Origin: Kocuria carniphila
GTDB lineage: Bacteria > Actinomycetota > Actinomycetes > Actinomycetales > Micrococcaceae
Direction: 5' to 3'
DNA length: 64,000 bases
Assembly (NCBI RefSeq): GCF_004136555.1
Contig: NZ_NOIT01000007.1
Location: 62,001-126,000 of the forward strand
Shown here: positions 9,798-17,161 of the stretch, piece after piece
How the letters are laid out: each line of letters starts with the position of its first letter
How positions within the stretch are numbered: the stretch's first letter is position 1
Made by a program: the position numbers and the translations under genes
The notes under the pieces: generated by a model
What the model was told of the DNA's origin: nothing
The model's input: only the letters and a program-made list of their open reading frames with translations
Database searches by the model: none

Positions 9798-10652
9798 TCA
9801 GCCGCGGAAGCTGTGCTCCTCAGCGGGGAACGTGCCGGACTTCACCTCGGCCACGTAGCTGCCCACGGCGTCACCGATGGTCTCGGACAGCTGAGCGTAC
9901 TGCTTGACGAATCGCGGCATGCGTCCGGTCCTCAGCCCCAACATGTCTTGCCACACGAGCACCTGACCCGTGGTGGAGTTGCCGGCACCGATGCCCACGG
10001 TGGGAATCGAGAGGATGTCCTCGACCTCCTCCGCGGCGTCCGCGGAGACCATTTCCAGGACCACGGCGAAGGCCCCGGCCGCCTGCACGGCTTGAGCATC
10101 GGCAATCAGCTTGGCGGCGGCGTCGCCCTTGCCCTGGACCCGGTAGCCCCCCAGCGCGTGTTCGGACTGGGGCGTGAATCCCACGTGGCCCATCACGGGA
10201 ATGCCCGCCCGCACCACCGCGGCCACGTGGTGGGCCAGTTCCTCACCGGCCTCAAGTTTCACGGCGTGGGCGCCGGTTTCCTTCATGATGCGCACCGAGG
10301 TGCGAACCGCTTGTTCGGGGGATTCCTCGTAGGAACCGAAGGGCAGATCCACGACCACAAGAGCGCGCTGAGCTGCGCGAGCCACGGCGGCGGCCAAGGG
10401 GATCATCTGGTCGACGGTGACCGGGATGGTGGTTTCGTAACCCAGCACGTTGTTACCTGCGGAGTCTCCCACGAGCAGGACGTCCACGCCGGCGCCGTCG
10501 AAAATGGCTGCCGTCAGGGAGTCGTAGCTGGTGAGCATTGCGAATTTCTCACCCTGCGCCTTGGCACGCTGCAAATGCACCGTGCGCACGCGGGTCACCT
10601 CACTCAGCGAGGGGGTCGTCGAGGCCTGGTCTGACTGGGGCGTAGCGGTCAT
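9798..10652 (-). CDS. panB: 3-methyl-2-oxobutanoate hydroxymethyltransferase (ketopantoate hydroxymethyltransferase)
   Basis: 284 residues. PanB makes ketopantoate from 2-oxoisovalerate and methylene-tetrahydrofolate, the first step of pantothenate synthesis. Family segments are [39 protein letters not shown], the conserved KLEAGEE, and VLEMVSAD. The ATG at 10652 has GGAG only two bases upstream, which is unusually close. A GTG ten codons earlier (10682) is an alternative start. Confidence 0.93.
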   Translation of the reverse strand: MTATPQSDQASTTPSLSEVTRVRTVHLQRAKAQGEKFAMLTSYDSLTAAIFDGAGVDVLLVGDSAGNNVLGYETTIPVTVDQMIPLAAAVARAAQRALVVVDLPFGSYEESPEQAVRTSVRIMKETGAHAVKLEAGEELAHHVAAVVRAGIPVMGHVGFTPQSEHALGGYRVQGKGDAAAKLIADAQAVQAAGAFAVVLEMVSADAAEEVEDILSIPTVGIGAGNSTTGQVLVWQDMLGLRTGRMPRFVKQYAQLSETIGDAVGSYVAEVKSGTFPAEEHSFRG

Positions 10653-10727
10653 TGCTCCAGGGTACCGCCGACGACGCCGCACGCCCCGGGAGCCCGTGCG
10701 TCGCGTCTGCGTGTGGGTACCTGCCGT

Positions 10728-10767
10728 TAGAGTTGGGGTAGCGGCTCACCTGTGACGGGGACGTCAC
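10728..10767 (+). promoter_or_regulatory. Candidate glnA2 promoter with GTGAC-n6-GTCAC inverted repeat
   Basis: TAGAGT (10728-10733) fits the actinobacterial -10 pattern. GTGAC (10752-10756) and GTCAC (10763-10767) form a 5-6-5 inverted repeat ahead of glnA2. Its spacing resembles the GTnAC-n6-GnnAC layout of GlnR sites, but the second half-site differs from the usual GAAAC, so the assignment is weak. Confidence 0.3.
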
Positions 10768-10818
10768 GGTGCCGCGACCACATCCGCAACACGGTCGAGA
10801 TACCCGAGGTGGCTCCAC

Positions 10819-12162
10819 ATGGATCGGCAGCAAGAATTCGTTTTGCGAACCATTGAGGATCGTGACGTGCGATTCGTGCGTCTGTGGTTCACGGATGTCG
10901 TGGGAACGTTGAAGTCTGTCGCGCTGGCCCCCGCCGAGGTCGAAGCCGCGTTCGATGAGGGCTTGGGTTTCGACGGCTCGTCGATCGAGGGACTCTCACG
11001 CGTCTACGAATCCGACATGCTGCTGCAGCCGGACCCCTCCACGTTCCAGTTGCTGCCGTGGCGCGGGGACGATGAACCCACCTCCCGTATGTTCTGCGAC
11101 CTCAAGACCCCTGACGGTGAGCCCTCCGCCTCCGATCCGCGTGGCGTGCTCCGGCGAGTCCTGAACAAGGCCGCGGACATGGGCTTCACGTGTTACACCG
11201 CCCCGGAGATCGAGTTCTACCTGCTGCGATCCTCGGAGCTGGATCCCAAGACCGGTGAACCCACCCCCGTGGACTACGAAGGCTATTTCGATCACGTTCC
11301 CGGCGGCGTTGTACAGGATTTCCGCCGCACCGCGGTGAATATGCTCGAGTCCGTGGGGATCTCTGTGGAGTTCTCCCACCACGAGGCCGGGCCCGGCCAG
11401 AACGAAATCGACCTGCGCTACGCGGATGCGCTGCAGACCGCGGACAACATCATGACGTTCCGCACGATCGTCAAAGAAGTGGCGTTGTCCCAGGGCATCT
11501 ACGCGACCTTCATGCCTAAACCGTTCTCCCGCCAGCCCGGTTCGGGCATGCACACCCACTTCTCCCTCTTCGAGGGTGACACCAACGCGTTCTACGAGGC
11601 CGGCGCGGAGTTCCGACTGTCCAAGACCGGCCGGCACTTCATCGCCGGCTTGTTACGCCACGCACCCGAGTTCACCTCCGTGACCAACCAGTTCGTGAAC
11701 TCCTACAAGCGACTCTGGGCCGGTGACGAAGCACCGTCCTACATGTCCTGGGGACACAACAACCGCTCGGCCCTGGTGCGCGTACCGCTGTACAAGCCGG
11801 ACAAGGTGCAGTCCTCCCGCATCGAGTACCGCGGCATCGACTCCGCGACCAACCCGTACCTGTCTTACGCCGCGCTACTGGGTGCCGGTCTCAAAGGCAT
11901 CGAGAACGAGTACGAGCTGCCGCCGGTTGAAATGGACGACGTCTTCGCCATGAGCAGTGCCGAACGCCGTGCAGTGGGCCACCAGCCGTTGCCCACGAGC
12001 CTGCACGAAGCCATCCGCCAGACCGAGGAATCGGAATTCATGGCGGAGCTGCTGGGCGAGCAGGTCTTCGACTACTTCCTGCGGAACAAGCGCCGGGATT
12101 GGGACAACTACCGGGTGGAGGTCAGCCCCTACGAGCTGCGTACCAACCTAGGAATCCTGTAG
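10819..12162 (+). CDS. glnA2: Glutamine synthetase, GlnA2 type
   Basis: 447 residues, shorter than GlnA1 (about 475). Conserved pieces include FDGSSIEGL near the N-terminus, EIEFYLL, the metal-binding GPGQNEIDLRYADAL, the GSGMHTHFSL loop, and NSYKRL ahead of the active site. The C-terminus lacks the NLYDLP-type tyrosine segment that GlnE adenylylates in GlnA1, so activity is probably not controlled by adenylylation. It is followed directly by glnE, as in M. tuberculosis Rv2222c-Rv2221c. Confidence 0.92.
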   Translation: MDRQQEFVLRTIEDRDVRFVRLWFTDVVGTLKSVALAPAEVEAAFDEGLGFDGSSIEGLSRVYESDMLLQPDPSTFQLLPWRGDDEPTSRMFCDLKTPDGEPSASDPRGVLRRVLNKAADMGFTCYTAPEIEFYLLRSSELDPKTGEPTPVDYEGYFDHVPGGVVQDFRRTAVNMLESVGISVEFSHHEAGPGQNEIDLRYADALQTADNIMTFRTIVKEVALSQGIYATFMPKPFSRQPGSGMHTHFSLFEGDTNAFYEAGAEFRLSKTGRHFIAGLLRHAPEFTSVTNQFVNSYKRLWAGDEAPSYMSWGHNNRSALVRVPLYKPDKVQSSRIEYRGIDSATNPYLSYAALLGAGLKGIENEYELPPVEMDDVFAMSSAERRAVGHQPLPTSLHEAIRQTEESEFMAELLGEQVFDYFLRNKRRDWDNYRVEVSPYELRTNLGIL

Positions 12163-12173
12163 GCGTGGGGGCC

Positions 12174-15100
12174 ATGGGGGCAACGGAAGGAACTGCCAAG
12201 GAACGCGCGGAGAAGATCTCGGCCAAGCGGCTGATCTCCATCGGGTTCGCGGACGTCACCAACGCCAGGCGCTGGCTGGGCTTCCGTGAACTCGACGACG
12301 TCGATCTGGAGCTGCTGCTCGACGGGCTGGCCCATGCCGCGTCACCGGATGCGGCGTTGCAGTTGATCGTGCGTTTGATCGAACAGCATCCGGAGATCGT
12401 CAAGCGGGTTAACGGTGATCCGCGGAAGTCCGAAACCATGTTCCGGCTGTTGGGTGCCTCCGAAGCCCTCGGTGAATTCTTGCTGCGGGCCCCGCACAAC
12501 CTGGATCTGCTGGATATCGAACCCCAGGACAAACCCGGTCATGACAACGCGGACGTCTTCCGGGACGCCCTACTGGAATCGGTCGGCGCGGATCCCGAGT
12601 CCGAAATTCCCACCGCCACCGAAACCGGCGCAGAAGCCTACAAGGCGCTGCGGGTCGCGTACCGGCGGGGCATCACCAAGGTGACCATTCGCGACGTCGG
12701 CGCGCTGGATCCCGTGGACTACATGCCGTCCGTGGGCCGACAGCTCGCAGATCTGGCCGGAGCCGCCATAGAGGCGGGTTTGGCCGTGGCCCGCGCGGAG
12801 GCCAATGAACAATGGGATCAATCCCTGGTTGATCAGGTGCGCTTGGCCGTGATCGGAATGGGCAAGTGTGGTGCCCGCGAGCTGAACTATATTTCCGACG
12901 TGGACGTGGTGTACGTCGTCGACGTCAAGGCCGCTGACCAGGGCGAGGCGCCGGACGAACAGCTGGCTACGGAGATTGCCACGAGTCTGGCCTCCGGCAT
13001 GGCACGCGCAATCATGACGTCCGGTCCGGAGCCGGCGCTGTGGGAAGTGGACGCCAACCTCCGGCCCGAGGGCAAGGACGGGCCACTCGTCCGCACGCTG
13101 GATTCGCACGTGCGCTACTACAAGCGCTGGGCCAAGTCGTGGGAGTTCCAAGCATTACTCAAGGCCCGAGCCATTGCCGGCGACAGCGAGCTGGGGGACC
13201 GCTACGAGGACGCCATTGCACCGTTCGTGTGGTCCTCTGCCGAGCGCGAGGGATTCGTGGAATCCGTCCAAGCCATGAGGCGCAGGGTCACGGACAATAT
13301 CCCGGAAGCGGATCGGGACCGCCAGATCAAGCTTGGCCCGGGTGGTTTGCGCGATGTCGAATTCACCGTGCAGTTGCTGCAGCTCGTGCACGGTCGCAGC
13401 GATGAAACCGTGCGCACCAAGGCCACCACCGATTCGCTCGTGGCGCTCTCCGCCGGTGGGTACATTTCCCGCAGCGACGGTGAGGAATTCCACCGCAGCT
13501 ACCGGTGGCTGCGCCTGCTCGAGCATCGCATCCAACTGTTCCGGATGCGCCGTACCCACCTCATGCCGCGGGACGAACGGGAACTGTCCGTGGTCGCGCG
13601 CTCCGTGGATGGCGCGGGGGAGAACCGTCACCCGACGGGCAAGGTACTCACGGAGGACTGGACCAAGGTCAAACGCACCGTGCGCACCATGCACGAGCGG
13701 ATTTTCTACCGCCCCATGCTGGCTGCGCTGGCCAACGCACCCACGGATACGACGCTCACCACCGAATCCGCGCTGGACCGCTTGGCGGCCCTGGGTTATC
13801 AGGACACCAAGGCGGCCATGCGTCACATCGAGGCGCTGTCCCGTGGGGTCAGCCGACGTGCGGAGATCCTACGAACTCTGCTGCCGGTGTTGTTGGACTG
13901 GATCGCGCAGGGTGTGGACCCGGACGCCGGTCTGCTCAACTTCCGGAAAATCTCCGAGGCCATGGGCAACACCCCATGGTTCCTGCGCCTGCTGCGCGAC
14001 TCGAACGCCGCAGCCGAGCGACTGTGCCAGATCCTGTCCAGCTCCCGGTACGTCTCGGACCTGCTGGAAACCTCGCCGCAGGCAATTGCCTGGCTGGGTG
14101 ATGATCCGCAGTTGCGACCGCGCGCCCTGGATGAACTCGCCAAGGAAATGCGCACCCAGTTGCAACGGCACCCCGAGCCCGAGGAGGCCATTCGCGCCAT
14201 CCGGCAAATTCGACGCCGCGAACAGTTGCGCATTGCGCTCGCGGACACCAGCGGTTTGGCTTCGGTCGAATCGGTCGTGACCGGGCTGTCCAACGTGGAT
14301 CAGGCCACCGTGATGGGGGCTCTGTACATTGCGCAGCGAGAGCTCTGCGAGGGCGATGACAAGGAGAACCTGGCCGATCTGATGGTCGTGGCCATGGGTC
14401 GTCAAGGTGGCCGGGAGATCGGATACGGGTCGGATGCGGACGTGATGTACGCCTTCGAGCCGCGCGACGGAGCCGAATCCAGCGATGCACGTTCCCAGGC
14501 CGAGAAGATTTTCGCGCGCATGGTGCAGCTGCTCAAGATGCCGTGCAAGCCGCCCATCATTGCCGAGCGCACGTTGGAGATCGACAACGATCTGCGGCCC
14601 GAGGGCAAGCAGGGTCCCATGGCTCGCTCGGTGGAGTCCTTCGCCCAGTACTACGACCGGTGGGGTCAGACCTGGGAGTTCCAGGCGCTCACGCGGGCTC
14701 GATACATGGCGGGCAACGAGGACGTCGCCACGGCGCTCGTTCGAGTGTTCGACCGTTTCCGGTATCCGGCGGATTTCACCGACCGTCAGCTCATCGACGT
14801 GCGCCGCATGAAGGCCCGCGTGGAGAGTGAACGCATGCCGCGCGGTGCAGACCCCAATCGCCAGCTGAAGCTCGGTCGTGGCGGGCTCTCGGATGTCGAG
14901 TGGCTGGTTCAACTGCTGCAGTTGCAGCACGGTCACAAGGTCGAGGGCCTGCGCACCACATCGACCCTGGCTGCGCTGGAAGCTGCGGTCGAGGCCGATC
15001 TCTTGGCACCCCAGGACGCCCAGGTGCTCAAGAGCGCGTGGACACTGGCGACGGCCATCAGAAACGGCAACGTATTGCGCTCGGGCCGTTCCTCGGACTC

Positions 15101-15245
15101 CGTGCCGTCGCGTCGTGTGGACCTGGAAGCCGTGGCCCGGTGGATCGGGTACGAACCCGGTTCGGCATCACAGCTGGAAGAGGATTACCTACGGATCACC
15201 CGGCAGTCCCGCACCGTGTTCGAGCGGGTGTTCTACGGGCACTAG
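12174..15245 (+). CDS. glnE: Bifunctional glutamine synthetase adenylyltransferase/adenylyl-removing enzyme
   Basis: 1023 residues. GlnE switches GlnA1 off and on by adding or removing AMP on a tyrosine. The protein has the expected two nucleotidyltransferase domains: GMGKCGARELNYISDVDVVY (about residues 225-245) and AMGRQGGREIGYGSDADVMY (about 740-760). Each is followed by an NLRPEG/DLRPEG motif and a helical domain. The start is uncertain: GTG 12165 is also in frame, three codons upstream. It starts 12 bases or less after the glnA2 stop, so the two are co-transcribed although GlnA2 lacks the target tyrosine. Confidence 0.93.
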   Translation: MGATEGTAKERAEKISAKRLISIGFADVTNARRWLGFRELDDVDLELLLDGLAHAASPDAALQLIVRLIEQHPEIVKRVNGDPRKSETMFRLLGASEALGEFLLRAPHNLDLLDIEPQDKPGHDNADVFRDALLESVGADPESEIPTATETGAEAYKALRVAYRRGITKVTIRDVGALDPVDYMPSVGRQLADLAGAAIEAGLAVARAEANEQWDQSLVDQVRLAVIGMGKCGARELNYISDVDVVYVVDVKAADQGEAPDEQLATEIATSLASGMARAIMTSGPEPALWEVDANLRPEGKDGPLVRTLDSHVRYYKRWAKSWEFQALLKARAIAGDSELGDRYEDAIAPFVWSSAEREGFVESVQAMRRRVTDNIPEADRDRQIKLGPGGLRDVEFTVQLLQLVHGRSDETVRTKATTDSLVALSAGGYISRSDGEEFHRSYRWLRLLEHRIQLFRMRRTHLMPRDERELSVVARSVDGAGENRHPTGKVLTEDWTKVKRTVRTMHERIFYRPMLAALANAPTDTTLTTESALDRLAALGYQDTKAAMRHIEALSRGVSRRAEILRTLLPVLLDWIAQGVDPDAGLLNFRKISEAMGNTPWFLRLLRDSNAAAERLCQILSSSRYVSDLLETSPQAIAWLGDDPQLRPRALDELAKEMRTQLQRHPEPEEAIRAIRQIRRREQLRIALADTSGLASVESVVTGLSNVDQATVMGALYIAQRELCEGDDKENLADLMVVAMGRQGGREIGYGSDADVMYAFEPRDGAESSDARSQAEKIFARMVQLLKMPCKPPIIAERTLEIDNDLRPEGKQGPMARSVESFAQYYDRWGQTWEFQALTRARYMAGNEDVATALVRVFDRFRYPADFTDRQLIDVRRMKARVESERMPRGADPNRQLKLGRGGLSDVEWLVQLLQLQHGHKVEGLRTTSTLAALEAAVEADLLAPQDAQVLKSAWTLATAIRNGNVLRSGRSSDSVPSRRVDLEAVARWIGYEPGSASQLEEDYLRITRQSRTVFERVFYGH

Positions 15246-15335
15246 GCGTGTGCTCTCTTGGCATTGCGATTGCGATTGCCATTGACGTTGGGATTGGCAT
15301 GGGCAGTCGCATTGGCAATAGGCGTGGACACTCGC

Positions 15336-15384
15336 AGAGGCAAGAGGCAAGAGGCAAGAGGCAAGAGGCAAGAGGCAAGAGGCG
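15336..15384. repeat. Heptamer tandem repeat (AGAGGCA)7
   Basis: Six exact copies of AGAGGCA from 15336 to 15377 and a seventh ending in G (15378-15384). It is preceded by a degenerate ATTGCG-like hexamer run. Slipped-strand expansion is the likely origin. Confidence 0.9.
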
Positions 15385-15444
15385 ATGAGGTCTGTGGCAA
15401 CGTAGCGCGCGCACGCCGGGGGCTGATAGAACCATCTGCAACAC

Positions 15445-15500
15445 CTGAGGGGCCGGTGGAACCCTTCCCACTGGGAAAAAGGGTTCCACCGGCCCCTCAG
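15445..15500. repeat. Inverted-repeat element, family copy 1
   Basis: CTGAGGGGCCGGTGGAACCC (15445-15464) pairs perfectly with 15481-15500, a 20-bp stem. The loop itself holds TTCCCA/TGGGAA. It is a near-duplicate of the element at 15962-16017, with base-pair-preserving differences. It lies too far from glnE to be obviously its terminator, although that remains possible. Confidence 0.85.
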
Positions 15501-15550
15501 ACGTATCTGCAGGATTTTTCGGCGCTTGGCGGCCGGAGGTGCCGACACGA

Positions 15551-15795
15551 GTCGACGGTGAGACCCTGGCCCGGGCAGCCGGTGCATTTCGGTCGACGGT
15601 AGGACCCGGGCCGAAGACATCGGTGCAAACTGATCGACAATAAAGCCTCAACTCTTTCGATTCTTGGCTCCACGGTCAATCAGAATGCGTGGGATCAGTC
15701 ATCGTGGTTTCGGCGTCGATCAGAATGCGGGGGATCAGTCATCGTGGTCCCGACGTCGATCAGAATGCAGACACGCGGCTCGGGCAGCGGAATCG
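15551..15795. repeat. Degenerate 40-42 bp tandem array, about six units
   Basis: Units begin with GTCGA or a close variant at 15551, 15592, 15633, 15675, 15715 and 15755, giving spacings of 41, 41, 42, 40 and 40 bp. Units 1-2 resemble each other, units 4-6 are nearly identical over GTCGATCAGAATGCG and GGATCAGTCATCGTGG, and unit 3 is intermediate. There are no unique spacers, so it is not a CRISPR array. Confidence 0.8.
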
Positions 15796-15838
15796 CAGGG
15801 TGGGTGACACCCGGGGGACCTGGACCCAGATAGCTGGC

Positions 15839-15920
15839 AAAAGACAGAAGACACAAGACAAAGGACAGAGTCCGAAACGCACTGGGCACTGAGCACGAGG
15901 TGCGAGGCATTGGGCTCGGG
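15839..15920. repeat. Two adjacent heptamer runs (AAGACAN and GCACTGG-like)
   Basis: AAGACAG, AAGACAC, AAGACAA and AGGACAG follow each other at 15841-15868. GCACTGG, GCACTGA, GCACGAG, GTGCGAG, GCATTGG and GCTCGGG follow at 15879-15920. Both have the same 7-bp period as the run at 15336 but unrelated units. Confidence 0.7.
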
Positions 15921-15961
15921 TCCGGACGCACGCTAGGCGTTACCAGGACCGCCAACCACAT

Positions 15962-16017
15962 CTGGGGGGCCGTTGGAACCCTTCCCACTGGGAAAAAAGG
16001 TTCCAACGGCCCCTCAG
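15962..16017. terminator. Inverted-repeat element copy 2, possible tRNA-Arg terminator
   Basis: 15962-15980 pairs with 15999-16017 (19 bp with one mismatch), and TTCCCA/TGGGAA again lies in the loop. It is 18 bases beyond the encoded CCA of tRNA-Arg on the minus strand, so it could end that transcript, although no U-run follows. It shares its arms with the element at 15445. Confidence 0.6.
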
Positions 16018-16034
16018 ATGTATCGGCAGGTTTT

Positions 16035-16110
16035 TGGCGCCCCGAGAGGGAATCGAACCCCCGACCAAGAGATTAGAAGGCTCCTGCTCTATCCACTGAG
16101 CTACCGAGGC
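16035..16110 (-). tRNA. tRNA-Arg (anticodon TCT)
   Basis: The minus strand reads GCCTCGG as the acceptor 5' strand, D-arm GCTC/GAGC, anticodon loop CTTCTAA (TCT), T-arm GGGGGTTCGATTCCC, then TCGGGGC, discriminator G and an encoded CCA (16037-16035). The acceptor has two G-U pairs. The base pair next to the anticodon loop is a C-T mismatch. A TACACT hexamer about 20 bases upstream could be its -10. Confidence 0.93.
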
Positions 16111-16409
16111 GGAGCGCGTGAAGCGCCAATACAGTGTAGCAACGCTTGGGCCGCTGGCTCACGTCAGAGACCGGCTCGGACCATGTCGTTGGGCGGTTAT
16201 GTCCTGGCCTGGGGACATCAGCCACGGCGCTTGCACTGCACAGCTGGCGCCCAAGAGCTCCATCACCCCGTTCATCCACATTTGGGGGATCTGCTGGATC
16301 GGCAGCGCATCACGAGAGGCACGGTGGAGACACCCCTCATTTCTGGGGCACCGGTTCCGTCCTCGCCGTTCCACGAGCCGCGGGGATGGCTCACCCGAAG
16401 GAGCATCCC
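16111..16409. other. Intergenic region between tRNA-Arg and ssb
   Basis: 299 bp between divergent genes. It should hold the tRNA-Arg promoter (minus) and the ssb promoter (plus). I see no repeat or structured element and no convincing small gene. Confidence 0.5.
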
Positions 16410-17015
16410 ATGCCTGAGCACATCACCCTCCGAGGATTCGTCGGCAAAGACCCCGAGTCCCATCTGTTCGACGACGGCACCGTTGCCGCGCGCTTCCGCT
16501 TGGCCACCACCACACGCCGTTTCGACGCGGAGAAGAACACGTGGGTGGATATCAGCACCAACTGGTATTCCGTACGGTGCTTCCGCGGATTGGCCATGCA
16601 CGTGATGAACAGCGTGCGCTGCGGGCAACCGGTCATCGTGACCGGAAAGCTTCAGATTCAGGAATGGATGTCGGACAACGGCCCGCGCACCACCGTGCAG
16701 GTCGACGCCACAGCCATCGGCCATGACCTCAACTTCGGTACGGCCAACTTCTCCCGCATTGGTGGTCAGGGCCAACGTCCGCATAATGCAGCCGGCGGAG
16801 CAGATGAAGCCACCCAGGATGAAATCGGCGCCAAGATCGCGGGACTCGAGGACAACGAGCGACTGGACGCGCACGGTCACGGAGAAATCATCCAATCCGA
16901 TCCCGACGACACCTTCACACCCTTGAGTGATCTGACCCAGGGCCTGGACGCCGATGAGGACTCCGTGGAGGAGGATTCCGAGGAGCGCACCCCGGTCGGA
17001 GTGGGGAGCGACTGA
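16410..17015 (+). CDS. ssb: Single-stranded DNA-binding protein (SsbB-like)
   Basis: 201 residues from ATG 16410, with AAGGAG nine bases upstream. The first 110 residues form an OB fold (MPEHITLRGFVGKDPESHLF; FRLATTTRRFD; WYSVRCF; IVTGKLQIQEW). The rest is an acidic, low-complexity tail ending in GVGSD. It lacks the DDDIPF-type tip that classical SSB uses to recruit replication and repair proteins. Pairing with ettA mirrors M. tuberculosis Rv2478c-Rv2477c, where this is the second SSB, so the replicative SSB is presumably elsewhere. Confidence 0.87.
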   Translation: MPEHITLRGFVGKDPESHLFDDGTVAARFRLATTTRRFDAEKNTWVDISTNWYSVRCFRGLAMHVMNSVRCGQPVIVTGKLQIQEWMSDNGPRTTVQVDATAIGHDLNFGTANFSRIGGQGQRPHNAAGGADEATQDEIGAKIAGLEDNERLDAHGHGEIIQSDPDDTFTPLSDLTQGLDADEDSVEEDSEERTPVGVGSD

Positions 17016-17042
17016 AAACGAACCACCCAAGACATCCGCCGC

Positions 17043-17077
17043 GCGTTACCGGGGCCCACGTGTGACCCCGGTAACGC
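17043..17077 (+). terminator. Terminator after ssb
   Basis: GCGTTACCGGGG (17043-17054) pairs with CCCCGGTAACGC (17066-17077), 12 bp, just after the ssb stop. Confidence 0.75.
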
Positions 17078-17148
17078 AACGGAGCGGCGTCGTCGGGGGA
17101 GCTGCGCGCTGGGAGCTGAACGTGGCTGGAAGAGGCGCGCGGGCGCGG

Positions 17149-17161
17149 TAGCCTGGAGGGT
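17149..17161 (+). promoter_or_regulatory. -10 element placing the ettA transcription start at its ATG
   Basis: TAGCCT (17149-17154) matches the TANNNT -10 consensus and ends seven bases before the ATG at 17162, the geometry of leaderless actinobacterial mRNAs. A GGAGG also lies here, but only two bases from the ATG. No strong -35 is visible. Confidence 0.4.

Larger units (their letters stand above)
15246..16034. other. Repeat-rich intergenic patch 1
   Basis: About 790 bp with no credible gene. It contains degenerate hexamers (15258-15320), heptamer runs (15336-15384, 15839-15868, 15879-15920), a six-unit 40-42 bp tandem array (15551-15795) and two related long hairpins (15445-15500, 15962-16017). 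Each is described separately. Confidence 0.8.

Noticed and set aside
15551-15795. CRISPR array
   Set aside because: Whole units repeat and degrade together; there are no unique spacers and no cas genes in the window.
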